In this document: positions 47,686 through 56,403 of the stretch, in pieces | Layout: the number at the start of each line of letters is the position of its first letter | How positions within the stretch are numbered: the stretch's first letter is position 1 | Source: Halosimplex amylolyticum | GTDB lineage: Archaea; Halobacteriota; Halobacteria; Halobacteriales; Haloarculaceae | Assembly (NCBI RefSeq): GCF_051414035.1 | Contig: NZ_JBLKNW010000002.1 | Location: 806,001 to 870,000 of the forward strand | Direction: 5' to 3' | Length of the DNA: 64,000 nucleotides | Translations under genes and position numbers: made by a program | Notes under the pieces: model-generated | Told to the model about the DNA's origin: nothing | Seen by the model: the letters and a program-made list of their open reading frames with translations, nothing else | Database searches by the model: none

Positions 47686-50600
47686 TCAGTCCGACGCTTC
47701 GGCCGCTGCGATGGGTGCGATCGCGATCTCCACCTCGATGTCCTCGACGTCCCAGGTCTTGCGGTGACCGTCCGAGACCGCACCGACCTCCTCGGCGCGG
47801 ACCTCGTCGGCGATGAGGCCCTCGTGGGGGGCGACGAGGTCGGCGACGCGGTCGTCGTGGACCTCGTACTCCAGGCGGATCGACTCCTCCATGTCCAGGT
47901 CGAGTTCCTTGCGCATCTCCTGGACGCGGCGGATGACCTCGCGGGCGTAGCCCTCGCTCTCGATGTCCTCGGTGAGCGCGGTGTCGACGTAGACGACGCC
48001 CTCGCTGTCGAGCGCCTGGAACTCGGCGCCGGCGACGCCGTCGGGCGTGTGCCGGACGAACTCGACCATCTCCGCGTCGAGATCGATCGGCTCGTCGAGT
48101 GCGGCGGCGACGGCCGACTCCAGCGCCTCGACGGTCGGCTCGGCCACGCGGGCGTCGTTGAGCGCGCCCATGACCCGGCCGGCGTCGTCGCCGAACGCCG
48201 GTCCGAGGAGGCTCATGTCGGCCTCGGCGGAGTAGGTGAGTTCGCCCCACTCCTCCGCGGGGCCGACGACCTCGATCTCGCGGGCGTTGAGCCGGTCGGC
48301 CAGGATGTCCTCGCGGAGTTCGACCGTGCCGGCGACGTCGGTGGCGTCGGTTTCGTCGCCCGCGTCGTCCACGTCGACCACGACGCGTTTGACGGGCCAG
48401 CGGAGCTTGCGTTCGGCCTGCTGGCGGGCGTTCGAGCCCGCTTCCTCGATGGCGCGGACGATCTCGACGTCGCCTTCGAGGCCCAGGTCGCGCCACTCGT
48501 CGTCGGGCTCGGGCCAGTCACACATGTGAACCGTCGGGTGCCCGGCGTCGCCGGTGAGCGAGCCGTAGACCTCCTCGGCGACGAAGGGGGTGAAGGGCGC
48601 GAACAGGGCCGCGACCTCTTCGAGCACCGTGTAGAGGGTGGTGTAGGCGGCCCGCTTGCTCGGGGAGTCCGACTCGTCCCACATGCGCTCGCGGACGACC
48701 TGGACGTAAAAGCGCGAGACGTCCTCGACCACGAAGTCGATCAGCGCGTTCACCGCGCGGTCGTTCTCGAAGCCCTCCATCGCGTCGGTCATCTCCGCCT
48801 CGACGCTCTGGAGTCGCGAGAGCACCCACTCGTCGACGAGTTCGAGGTCGTCTGCGACGTCCTCCAGCGAGACCGCGTCGTCGGCGGCTTCGCCGCCTTC
48901 GGCTCGTCGCGACGGAGTCGCAACGCCCGGCTCGAAGTCGTCGGCGCGCATGTACGGGAGCGGGAAGCGCGCGACGTTCCAGAGGATGTTGAGCCGCCGT
49001 TGCATCTCCTGGGTCTCGTCCCACGAGAAGTTCATGTCCTCGCCCTGGGCGGTCACGGAGAGCAGGAACAGGCGCATCGGGTCGACGCCGTAGTCGTCGA
49101 TGACCTCGTGGGGGTCCACGAAGATGCCCTTCGACTTGGACATGCCGCGACCGTCGGGCATGTTCGCGTAGCCGTGCATCAGGACCTGCTTGTAGGGAAT
49201 ATCACCCGTCGCGGCGGTGGACATCCCGAGTTGCGACCAGAACCACCCGCGGGTCTGGTCGTGGGCCTCCATGATGAGGTCGGCGGGCCACAGTTCGTCG
49301 AAGCGGCTCTCGTCCTCGGGGTAGTTCAGCGTGCCCCACGTCGCGACCGAGGAGTCCAGCCACACGTCGAAGACGTCCGGGACGCGCTCGTAGGTCGTCC
49401 CGTCTTCGGTGATCGTCAGGTCGTCGACGGTGTCCTTGTGCAGGTCGACGCGCTCGGGGTCGACGTCCTGGTCGACGCGGTCGGCGAGTTCCTCGCGGTC
49501 GCCGACGACGATGGCTTGCTCCATGCTTCCATCCCAATTTTCGCTCGGAATCCAGATCGGGATCGGGATACCCCAGTAGCGCTGGCGGGAGACGTTCCAG
49601 TCGGGGGCGTCCTCGACGAAATCGCGGAAGCGGTTGTCGCGCGCCCACTGGGGGTACCACTCGCTGTCTTCGATATTTTCGAGGAGTTCCTCTTTGATGT
49701 CGGTGACCGTGATAAACCACTGGTCGGTGACGATCTGGATGATGCCCGTGTCACAGCGCCAGCAGTGGCCGTAGCTGTGGGACGTCGTCTCCTCTGCGAG
49801 CAGGGCGCCGCCGGCCGCCAGGTCGTCCATGATGTCTCGATCCGCGTCCTTGACGAACTGGCCGGCGTACGCGCCCGCGCTGTCGTCGTAGACGCCGTCG
49901 GCGCCGACGGGACAGAAGATGTCGAGCCCGAGTTCGGTGCCGCGTTCGAAGTCCTCCTCACCGTGGCCCGGCGCGGAGTGGACGAGTCCCGTGCCCTCGC
50001 CCTCGGTGTCGACGTAGTCGCCGGTGTACACCTGGAGCGCGCCCTCGCCGCTCGGTGCGTCGGGGACTTCCTCGCGGAGCGGGTGTTCGTAGGTCCAGCC
50101 GAGCATCTCCTCGCCGGTCAGTTCCTCGACGACCTCGTAGTCGTCGTAGCGCCCGGTCGAGAGCACGCTGTCGACCTTCGCCGCGGCGACGTACAGGCGC
50201 TCGGTGCCCCCGTCCTTCGTGGCGTCGACGCCGACGTATTCGCCCTCGCCGTCGACCGCGACGAAGGTGTTGGCGGGGATGGTCCACGGCGTCGTCGTCC
50301 AGATGACGAGCGAGCCCTCGCGGTCTTTCAGGTCGAACTTGACGTAGATCGAGGGGTCCTCGACGTCCTCGTACTCGACCTCGTTGTTGGCGATGGCGGT
50401 CTCACAGCGCGGACACTGGGAGATGGAGCGCTGGCCCTGTTCGACGAGGCCGCGCTGGTGGGCCTTCTCGAAGCCCCACCACGCCGCTTCCATGTACTCC
50501 GGCGTGACCGTTTTGTATGGATCGTCCCAGTCCATCCAGACGCCGAAGGACTTGAAGTCCTCCTGCAGGCCCTCGAGTTGCTCGTTCGCGTAGGCCTTGC

Positions 50601-51009
50601 ACTCGTCGATGAAGTTCTGTTCGCCGAACTCCTCGATGTCCTTCTTGTTCTCGAAGTCCAGGCGCTCCTCGACGCGGGTCTCGATGGGCAGGCCGTGCAT
50701 GTCGTAGCCCGGCCGGTCGGTCACGTCGTAGCCCTGCATCCGGAGATAACGGATGTAGCAGTCCTTCAGCGTCTTGTTCCAGGTGGTGCCCATGTGGGCC
50801 GCGCCGGAGGTGTACGGCGGGCCGTCGACGAAGAAGTAGTCCTCGCCCTCGGATCGGTGCTCGACCGTCTGCTCGTAGGCGTCGACGGCGTCCCAGTAGT
50901 CGAAGACGCGGTCCTCGACCGCGTCGGGGTCGTACTGGTCGGGGACGTCCGCGAACCGCTCCGTGCGGGCCGCGGGTTCCCCGTCTCCGTCGGCGTCGTC
51001 CGTGCTCAT
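47686..51009 (-). CDS. ileS: Isoleucyl-tRNA synthetase
   Basis: IleRS charges tRNA-Ile. The 1107-residue protein has the class I signatures: HIGH-type box SGAAHMGT (about 68-75), the sequence TDRPGYDMHGLPIE near residue 95 and the KMSKS-type MSKSKG near residue 623. The editing domain lies between. A C-terminal anticodon-binding region and a further extension of about 300 residues give the usual archaeal length. I chose the ATG at 51009 over the longer frame (51168), whose first part is basic and Arg-rich. No strong TATA box is visible directly upstream. A plus-strand frame of 1180 codons across it is an antisense shadow. Confidence 0.95.
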   Translation of the reverse strand: MSTDDADGDGEPAARTERFADVPDQYDPDAVEDRVFDYWDAVDAYEQTVEHRSEGEDYFFVDGPPYTSGAAHMGTTWNKTLKDCYIRYLRMQGYDVTDRPGYDMHGLPIETRVEERLDFENKKDIEEFGEQNFIDECKAYANEQLEGLQEDFKSFGVWMDWDDPYKTVTPEYMEAAWWGFEKAHQRGLVEQGQRSISQCPRCETAIANNEVEYEDVEDPSIYVKFDLKDREGSLVIWTTTPWTIPANTFVAVDGEGEYVGVDATKDGGTERLYVAAAKVDSVLSTGRYDDYEVVEELTGEEMLGWTYEHPLREEVPDAPSGEGALQVYTGDYVDTEGEGTGLVHSAPGHGEEDFERGTELGLDIFCPVGADGVYDDSAGAYAGQFVKDADRDIMDDLAAGGALLAEETTSHSYGHCWRCDTGIIQIVTDQWFITVTDIKEELLENIEDSEWYPQWARDNRFRDFVEDAPDWNVSRQRYWGIPIPIWIPSENWDGSMEQAIVVGDREELADRVDQDVDPERVDLHKDTVDDLTITEDGTTYERVPDVFDVWLDSSVATWGTLNYPEDESRFDELWPADLIMEAHDQTRGWFWSQLGMSTAATGDIPYKQVLMHGYANMPDGRGMSKSKGIFVDPHEVIDDYGVDPMRLFLLSVTAQGEDMNFSWDETQEMQRRLNILWNVARFPLPYMRADDFEPGVATPSRRAEGGEAADDAVSLEDVADDLELVDEWVLSRLQSVEAEMTDAMEGFENDRAVNALIDFVVEDVSRFYVQVVRERMWDESDSPSKRAAYTTLYTVLEEVAALFAPFTPFVAEEVYGSLTGDAGHPTVHMCDWPEPDDEWRDLGLEGDVEIVRAIEEAGSNARQQAERKLRWPVKRVVVDVDDAGDETDATDVAGTVELREDILADRLNAREIEVVGPAEEWGELTYSAEADMSLLGPAFGDDAGRVMGALNDARVAEPTVEALESAVAAALDEPIDLDAEMVEFVRHTPDGVAGAEFQALDSEGVVYVDTALTEDIESEGYAREVIRRVQEMRKELDLDMEESIRLEYEVHDDRVADLVAPHEGLIADEVRAEEVGAVSDGHRKTWDVEDIEVEIAIAPIAAAEASD

Positions 51010-51282
51010 ACACTGACGAACCCGCCCGACGCTCTTGGAAACTTCGGTCCGGCCGCCGCGTCGGGCGTCGCCGGGCGAGGGACCGGCCGCCGTCCGCGAC
51101 CGTTCGCGGGCGCCGACCCCTCGCCGTCGAACGCTCGCCACGGTTCGCGTCTCGACCGACCGCGCCACCTCGCGCCGGACCGTCCACTCGGCCGGAGTCG
51201 ACTGCGTTCGACGTGCGTTTCATACATTATCTGTTACGTAGTCCGTTCCGGATACGTGCCAGGAATAGGCGGGAGAACCGAC

Positions 51283-51293
51283 GATTATATTAT
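51283..51293 (+). promoter_or_regulatory. TATA box of the MDR oxidoreductase gene
   Basis: GATTATATTAT about 25-30 bases before the ATG at 51316, in a locally AT-rich spot. Confidence 0.55.
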
Positions 51294-51315
51294 CAATGGA
51301 GAATAACTATCGGCA

Positions 51316-52353
51316 ATGAGTCAATCGAAGCGGCGGCCCGAATCCACCGTCGGGAGGGGCTACGATCGCGCGATGCAGGCAGTCGTTCAGGACGAGTACG
51401 GTCCGCCCGACGTTCTGAAACTCCGGGCGGTCGAACCACCGGTGCCGGAAGACGACGAGGTGCTGGTGCGCGTGCACGCGGCTGGCGCCAATCCTGCCGA
51501 CTCGCACCTGATGCGGGGCGACCCGTACTTCGTGCGCCTGCTGACCGGGCTCCGTGCCCCGAAAAACGGCGTCCCGGGGCTGGACGTGGCGGGGCGCGTG
51601 GAGGCGGTCGGCGACGACGTGACGGCGTTCCGTCCGGGCGACGAGGTGTTCGGGGAGGCGACGGGGAGTTTCGCCGAGTACGCGTGCGCCGCGGCGGACG
51701 AACTGGCGCTCAAACCCGACTCGCTCACGTACGTGGAGGCCGCGGCGGTCCCGATCGCTGGCGTCACCGCGCTCCAGGGCCTTCGGGACGAGGGGCGACT
51801 CGAGGCCGGCCAGCGGATCCTGATCAACGGCGCGTCGGGGGGCGTCGGCACGTTCGCCGTTCAGATAGCGACGTCGCGCGGCGCGCACGTGGCGGGCGTC
51901 TGCAGCACGCGGAACGTGGACATGGTCCGGGAACTCGGCGCGGACGACGTCTTCGACTACACGACGGAGGACTTCACCCTGAGCGGCGAGCGATACGACG
52001 TCGTCTTCGACCTGGTGGGGAACCGCTCGCCGCGGGCACTCCGACGGGCCCTGGCCCCCGGCGGCACGCTCGTCCTCTCCAGCGGGGCGGGCGGTCCCCT
52101 GATCGGACCGCTAGGGACTCAGGCCAGGGCGCTCCTGGCGTCGCTGTTCGCGGACCACCGGGTGGCCGTGTTCATCGCGTCGGTGAACGGCACCGACCTG
52201 GCGGCGCTGTCGGACCTGATCGAGTCCGGCGACGTGACCCCGGTCGTCGACAGGACGTACCCGCTCGCGGAGGCCGCCGAGGCGATCCGCTATCTCGAGC
52301 GGGGCCACGCTCGCGGGAAGGTCGTCGTCACCGTGGCCGGTGACGGAGAGTGA
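51316..52353 (+). CDS. Medium-chain reductase/quinone oxidoreductase-type protein (zinc-free MDR)
   Basis: The 345-residue protein has the GroES-like N-terminal half (VRVHAAGANPADSHLMRGDP near residues 53-72) and the nucleotide half with NGASGGVGTFAVQIATSRGA near residue 175. It lacks the Cys/His pattern of zinc alcohol dehydrogenases, so it fits the quinone-oxidoreductase branch (NADPH:quinone or enoyl reductase). The final GHARGKVVVTV is typical of the family end. A start at 51316 follows the TATA box; a nearby second ATG at 51373 is also possible and would remove about 19 residues. Substrate unknown. Confidence 0.88.
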   Translation: MSQSKRRPESTVGRGYDRAMQAVVQDEYGPPDVLKLRAVEPPVPEDDEVLVRVHAAGANPADSHLMRGDPYFVRLLTGLRAPKNGVPGLDVAGRVEAVGDDVTAFRPGDEVFGEATGSFAEYACAAADELALKPDSLTYVEAAAVPIAGVTALQGLRDEGRLEAGQRILINGASGGVGTFAVQIATSRGAHVAGVCSTRNVDMVRELGADDVFDYTTEDFTLSGERYDVVFDLVGNRSPRALRRALAPGGTLVLSSGAGGPLIGPLGTQARALLASLFADHRVAVFIASVNGTDLAALSDLIESGDVTPVVDRTYPLAEAAEAIRYLERGHARGKVVVTVAGDGE

Positions 52354-52429
52354 GGGAAGCGGAATACGCTCGAACCCCTCCTGTCCGGCAGTCGGCGCCG
52401 GTGACGGCCGGATCCACGGCTGGCCTGTC

Positions 52430-52972
52430 TCATCCGACCGCTACGCCGATGTCCATCTCGTAGCGGACCAGCGACTCCCCGTCGTCGCTCAACACGAACT
52501 CTCCGACGAACGTCTCCCCCGCGATCAGGTGCGGCAGCCACACGCGGTCGTCGATCCACATCTCGTCGTAGGGCAACTCCCCGACGGGGTGCCACTCCGG
52601 CACTGCCTCCTCGGTCGCCTCGGGGTCGCCCTCGATCCCGTCCGCCGCGAACACGTGGACGTGCATCGAGTCGTCGTCCACGTCGCCGCTCGCGGGTCCT
52701 TCGTCCCCGCTCGCTCTGTCCGAGGCCTCACTCCGTTCGGCCTCGCGATCCCGAAAGTGGAAGTCGAACTCGCCGCGTTTCTCCAGCCCGACGGGGTCGA
52801 CGCGCAACTCCTCGCGGACTTCCCGGCGGGCCGCCTCGCGCGGCGTCTCGCCGTCTTCCAGCTTCCCGCCGGGGCCCACCAGTTTCCCCGCACCGAGCCC
52901 GCGCTGTTTCCGGATGAAGAGTAACTCGCCGTCGACGATCGGATGGCACAGGGTCGCTTCTGTCACCTGCAT
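52430..52972 (-). CDS. Nudix hydrolase (8-oxo-dGTP/MTH1-like)
   Basis: The 180-residue protein carries a complete Nudix box near residues 34-56: GPGGKLEDGETPREAARREV then REEL, matching G-x5-E-x7-R-E-U-x-E-E. The pattern LLFIRKQRGLGAGKLVGPGG near residue 17 resembles MTH1-type (deoxy)nucleoside triphosphatases that clean oxidised nucleotides. A central acidic, Asp/Gly-rich loop (about 79-100) is longer than usual. The C-terminal part ends in a membrane-neutral strand pair. It converges on the MDR gene with a gap of 76 bases and diverges from the Orc1 promoter region. Function in nucleotide-pool sanitation is likely but not certain. Confidence 0.88.
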   Translation of the reverse strand: MQVTEATLCHPIVDGELLFIRKQRGLGAGKLVGPGGKLEDGETPREAARREVREELRVDPVGLEKRGEFDFHFRDREAERSEASDRASGDEGPASGDVDDDSMHVHVFAADGIEGDPEATEEAVPEWHPVGELPYDEMWIDDRVWLPHLIAGETFVGEFVLSDDGESLVRYEMDIGVAVG

Positions 52973-53308
52973 GTGTCACTGATCGCCGGAGTGTCACCCC
53001 ACGGTGACTTTACTCCACCGGGCGCCGCGGGCACCGGCCGGTCGAGCGTGACGCTCCCGTCCGCCGCGAGACCTCCATCCACAACGAGCGCTCGATCGCC
53101 GGCCGTCACCGAACCGATCCGCCCGGTTCCACTTCCGCTCCGGGGGGATCACGAGACTCGGCTCGACGAGCCGGGCCCGGCGATTTCGCGGGACGCGAGT
53201 CAGATTTCGCGTCACGAGTGGTTGAAACGGACCGGGAACTACCGGTCGCGTTCCACTTTCGCCGCGACTGGCAAACGGTTAAGTGGTGCGCGGAGCGTGG
53301 TGAAAGTA
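52973..53308. other. 336-base region upstream of orc1 with short repeats
   Basis: No gene is supported, although a frame runs through it. Near 52976 and 52990 GTGTCAC repeats, followed by GGTGAC; TTCCACTT recurs near 53129 and 53251, once followed by CCGCTCCGGGGGG, which loosely resembles a haloarchaeal origin recognition box ending in a G-run. A TATA-like GGTTAAG lies near 53276. The match is too weak to call an origin. Confidence 0.4.
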
Positions 53309-54436
53309 ATGACGGAGGACCCCGAGGAGGGGATGCTGTCGTGGGACGAATCGGTGTTCCGCGACGAACACGTCTTCGAGATCGACTACCTGCCGGAGAC
53401 GTTTCTCCACCGCGACACGCAGATGGAGACGCTGAAGTACGCGCTCCGCCCCGCCGTGCGCGGGTCGCGACCGCTGAACGTCGTCGCGCGCGGGCCGCCG
53501 GGCACCGGGAAGACCACCGCGGTCCAGAAGATGTTCGGCGAGTTACGGGCCCAGACCGACGTGAAGACGGTGCGGGTCAACTGCCAGGTCAACTCGACGC
53601 GCTACTCGGTGTTCTCCCGCCTCTTCGAGGGCGTCTTCGACTACGAGCCGCCGTCGTCGGGCATCTCGTTCAAGAAGCTGTTCTCGCAGATCACCGACCA
53701 GCTGGTCGCCGACGACCGCGTCCTGGCCGTGGCGCTCGACGACGTGAACTACCTCTTCTACGAGGACGAGGCCTCCGACACGCTGTACTCGCTGCTGCGC
53801 GCACACGAAGAGCAGGGCGGCGCGAAGATCGGCGTCCTCTGCATCTCCTCGGACCTCGACCTGGACGTCATCGACGAACTGGACACGCGCGTCCAGAGCG
53901 TCTTCCGGCCCGAGGACGTCTACTTCCCGAAGTACGACCAGCCGGAGATCGTCGACATCCTCCAGGAACGCGTCGACCGCGGGTTCCACGAGGGCGTGAT
54001 GACCGCGCCCGTCCTCGATCTGGTCGCCGAGTACACCGAGGAGCAGGGCGGGGACCTGCGCGTCGGCATCGACCTGCTGCGCCGGGCGGGCCTGAACGCC
54101 GAGATGCGCGCCAGCCGCGAGGTCGAACGACAGGACGTCGAGAAGGCCTACGACAAGTCGAAGTACGTCCACCTCTCGCGGCGCCTCCAGGAGCTCTCGG
54201 AGTCAGAGAGCGCGCTGCTCGAAGTTATCGCCGAGCACGACGGCAAGCGCGCGGGCGACATCTACGACGTGTTCAACGACGAGACCGGGCTGGGCTACAC
54301 CCGTTACTCCGAGGTGACGAACAAGCTCGACCAGCTGGGGATCATCACCGCCAGCTACGCCGACGTCGACGGTCGCGGGCGCTCGCGCGAACTGACGCTC
54401 AACTACGACGCCGACGCCGTCCTCGACCGGCTGTGA
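53309..54436 (+). CDS. Orc1/Cdc6 replication initiator family protein
   Basis: Orc1/Cdc6 proteins bind origins and start replication. The 375-residue protein has the AAA+ ATPase site RGPPGTGKTTAVQKMFG (Walker A, 61-77) and Walker B ALDDVNYLFYEDE near residues 141-153, where classical Orc1 has D-E; here it is D-D-V-N, a variant. Sensor region RVQSVFRPEDVYFPKY follows. The C-terminal winged helix, ending NKLDQLGIITASYADVDGRG, would bind DNA. The ATG at 53309 (MTEDPEEGML) fits the family. Neighbouring repeats may be remains of an origin, but no clear ORB array is seen. Many haloarchaea carry several such genes, not all active. Confidence 0.92.
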   Translation: MTEDPEEGMLSWDESVFRDEHVFEIDYLPETFLHRDTQMETLKYALRPAVRGSRPLNVVARGPPGTGKTTAVQKMFGELRAQTDVKTVRVNCQVNSTRYSVFSRLFEGVFDYEPPSSGISFKKLFSQITDQLVADDRVLAVALDDVNYLFYEDEASDTLYSLLRAHEEQGGAKIGVLCISSDLDLDVIDELDTRVQSVFRPEDVYFPKYDQPEIVDILQERVDRGFHEGVMTAPVLDLVAEYTEEQGGDLRVGIDLLRRAGLNAEMRASREVERQDVEKAYDKSKYVHLSRRLQELSESESALLEVIAEHDGKRAGDIYDVFNDETGLGYTRYSEVTNKLDQLGIITASYADVDGRGRSRELTLNYDADAVLDRL

Positions 54437-54510
54437 ACGCGCCCCCGATCGCGAACGTGTCGCCCGGAGTCCGCCCGTCGAACTGGCGTCGTCGACGGTG
54501 AGGGCGGGCG

Positions 54511-54520
54511 AAGGTTTATC
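54511..54520 (+). promoter_or_regulatory. TATA box of the hicBA operon
   Basis: AAGGTTTATC about 27-30 bases before the ATG at 54545. Confidence 0.5.
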
Positions 54521-54544
54521 GCCGAGACCGAGCAAGGTCGGCGT

Positions 54545-54823
54545 ATGGCAAGCGCGACCGACGATCCCGAGGGTGACGGTCCCGACGGCGTGGAGTTCGT
54601 CCGGGAAGACGACGGAACGATCACCGCTCGGGACCTCGAAACGGGGCTCGCACGCGGCGGCGACAGCCGCGCGGCGGCGCTCGCGCAGCTGGCGGAGGTG
54701 CTCGAACTCCACGAGGGCGGCGGCGAACCCATCGAGAATCCGGACGAGTTTCTGCGGGAAGAACTCGATATCGACCCAGACGAGCGCGACGGCGACGAAT
54801 CGCTCCCGGAGTTTCTTCGCTGA
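54545..54823 (+). CDS. hicB: HicB-like antitoxin
   Basis: The 92-residue protein reads MASATDDPEGDGPDGVEFVR, then EDDGTITARDLETGLARGGD, the beta-hairpin of the partial RNase H-like HicB fold, followed by the helix AAALAQLAEVLELHEGGGEP. Its acidic C-terminus (ELDIDPDERDGDESLPEFLR) may bind HicA. HicB usually precedes HicA or follows it and neutralises it, sometimes repressing the operon; here it comes first, 6 bases before HicA. It lacks an obvious C-terminal ribbon-helix-helix or HTH, so autoregulation would need another factor. It lies just after orc1 with its own TATA box. Confidence 0.85.
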   Translation: MASATDDPEGDGPDGVEFVREDDGTITARDLETGLARGGDSRAAALAQLAEVLELHEGGGEPIENPDEFLREELDIDPDERDGDESLPEFLR

Positions 54824-54829
54824 CTTCGG

Positions 54830-55075
54830 ATGGTGCGGACGACGTTTTCCGGGCGGGAGATCATCGCCGTCCTGACTGATTTCGGGTACGTACCGGTATC
54901 CAGATCTGGGAGCCACGTTCGACTCCGATACGAGACCGACGACACCGGTGCGGTCCGAAACGTGGACGTTCCGATGCACGCAGAGGTCCGGATCGGGACG
55001 CTACACTCTATCGCCGACCAGTGTGGTGCCGACGACTTCGAGGCGTGGTGTCGCTGGATCGACGACCACGCGTAG
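54830..55075 (+). CDS. hicA: HicA-family mRNA interferase toxin
   Basis: The 81-residue protein has the double-stranded RNA-binding-like HicA fold: FSGREIIAVLTDFGYVPVSR, then SGSHVRLRYE with catalytic His H29, and MHAEVRIGTLHSIADQCGA near residue 50. HicA toxins cut mRNAs when HicB is lost. It starts 6 bases after hicB, so it is co-expressed with its antitoxin. The family usually has ~60 residues; this one is longer at the end with WCRWIDDHA. Whether it is active in this organism is unknown. It converges on a short Usp-like gene after one base. Confidence 0.88.
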   Translation: MVRTTFSGREIIAVLTDFGYVPVSRSGSHVRLRYETDDTGAVRNVDVPMHAEVRIGTLHSIADQCGADDFEAWCRWIDDHA

Positions 55076-55076
55076 G

Positions 55077-55343
55077 CTACAACTCCGGCAGCGGCACGAC
55101 CACCACGGGCACGTCCACGCTCCCGAGCAGCGCGCGGACGGTCGACCCCGGCGCCTCGACGGTCGCGGGGAGCAGGCGCGTCCGGGCGACGTTGGCGGCG
55201 TCGCCGCCGTCCCGTCCGTCGAGGTCGGGTTCGGCGACGGTCACCACGAGCACCTCGTCGTCGGCGGTGAGGCGGTCGGCGAGGTGGTCGGCGGCCGCGG
55301 CGGTCGTGTGGACCGACGCGGTCGCGAGCAGGTAGCGGGTCAT
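55077..55343 (-). CDS. Short universal-stress-protein-like protein
   Basis: The 88-residue protein begins MTRYLLATASVHTTAAAADH and ends LLGSVDVPVVVVPLPEL, a shortened version of the Usp alpha/beta fold with a first strand, one or two helices and the last strand (VPVVVVP). It lacks the G-2x-G-9x-G-S loop, so nucleotide binding is doubtful. It lies between the HicA gene and an uncharacterised membrane protein, possibly in an operon with the latter (gap 21 bases). It may be a remnant or a specialised dimer partner of a full Usp. Function unknown. Confidence 0.7.
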   Translation of the reverse strand: MTRYLLATASVHTTAAAADHLADRLTADDEVLVVTVAEPDLDGRDGGDAANVARTRLLPATVEAPGSTVRALLGSVDVPVVVVPLPEL

Positions 55344-55364
55344 ACGCGAGTTGTCGCTCCCGAC

Positions 55365-56324
55365 TCACTCGAAGGCGGCGAACTGCGTCCGACAGTCCCG
55401 GCAGACGAGCGCCCGGAGCGGGTGCCCCTCGGCGTCGGTCCGCGGCGGGCCGCAACAGCCGCCGGCCTTCCCCTCGCTCAGGGGGGTTTCGCAGACCGGG
55501 CAGTTGTCGAGGAAGACCGCGAGGCCGTGGGCGGCGACCGCGCGCCGGGCGGGTTCCAGGTCCGTCCGTTCGGCGAGCGCCCGCGCGGCGGCCGTCTCGG
55601 CGACCGCGACCGGTCGCCGGAGCCACACCTCGCCTGCGGGTTCGCCCGAGCCGTCCGAGAGGACGACGTAGGCGCGGTCGCGATCGGTCACTGCCTCCGC
55701 GGCGTCCGCGGCGGGCGCCGCCGCGAGCGTCGCGGCGGCCAGTCCCTCCGGCGACCGCTCGCGAAGCGATCGGATCGCCGACTGCCAGCGCTCCTCGAAC
55801 CCCTCGGCGAGACGCACGTCGTCGCCGGCCGCGTCGGCGACGCCCGCCGCCACCAGGTCGGCCAGGACCGCCTCCCCGTCGGCGGTCGTCGCGTCGGCCA
55901 GCGTGGCCGGGGTTCGGTCGGCGTCCGCGTCGGTCTCGCGGTCCGCGTCGCGGTCGTCGCCGACGGACTGCTGACCGCTTCCGGACACCGCCCGACCGCT
56001 TCCGGACGCCGCCCGACCGCCTCCGGAGGAGTCGGCGGGGCCAGCCCGTCGGCTCGGTGGGCGACCGTGACCGGCGGGGAACGGGTCCCACGGCAGGCGT
56101 GCGACCAGTCGGGGCGCGAACCGCGGCGTGTACGGGACCAGGTATCCGCGGAGCCAGATGACACCGACCCCACCGACCGCCAGGACCGCGCTCGCCGCCG
56201 GCGAGACGGCCGCGAGCGCGAGGCAGCCGAGGGCGAGCAGACCGAGGTTGACCGCCGTGCAGGGCCAGCACCGGTCGGCGCCGGTGTGGTCCGGCCGGCG
56301 GATCGAAGGCCGGGAGCGTCGCAT
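55365..56324 (-). CDS. Membrane protein with C-terminal zinc ribbon, function unknown
   Basis: The 319-residue protein has two or so N-terminal hydrophobic segments (VNLGLLALGCLALAAVSPAA and AVLAVGGVGVIWLRGYLVP, about residues 25-63), then a low-complexity Gly/Ser/Asp/Arg stretch (about 85-140). A helical middle part follows and a C-terminal zinc ribbon: NCPVCETPLSEGKAGGCCGP near residues 274-293, then VCRDCRTQFAAFE. Four Cys pairs suggest one or two zinc sites facing the cytoplasm. It could be a membrane-bound regulator or a redox sensor. The family is not recognised. It is followed downstream by the short Usp-like gene. Confidence 0.75.
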   Translation of the reverse strand: MRRSRPSIRRPDHTGADRCWPCTAVNLGLLALGCLALAAVSPAASAVLAVGGVGVIWLRGYLVPYTPRFAPRLVARLPWDPFPAGHGRPPSRRAGPADSSGGGRAASGSGRAVSGSGQQSVGDDRDADRETDADADRTPATLADATTADGEAVLADLVAAGVADAAGDDVRLAEGFEERWQSAIRSLRERSPEGLAAATLAAAPAADAAEAVTDRDRAYVVLSDGSGEPAGEVWLRRPVAVAETAAARALAERTDLEPARRAVAAHGLAVFLDNCPVCETPLSEGKAGGCCGPPRTDAEGHPLRALVCRDCRTQFAAFE

Positions 56325-56403
56325 TACCGACAGTTCGCGAACGGGCCGTTTGAGGGTGTCGGCGGTTTCACCCCATAGGATCGCGCTACCGCCGCTAGGG
56401 GGT

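Noticed and set aside
47764..51306. 1180-codon open frame on the plus strand opposite ileS
   Set aside because: High G+C removes stops on the antisense strand. The protein is Val/Leu/Asp/Arg-biased without domains, and ileS on the other strand has clear catalytic motifs.
52973..53308. Replication origin next to orc1
   Set aside because: Only two weak TTCCACTT words and one G-run were found; a real haloarchaeal origin would show inverted ORBs around an AT-rich unwinding element, which I do not see.
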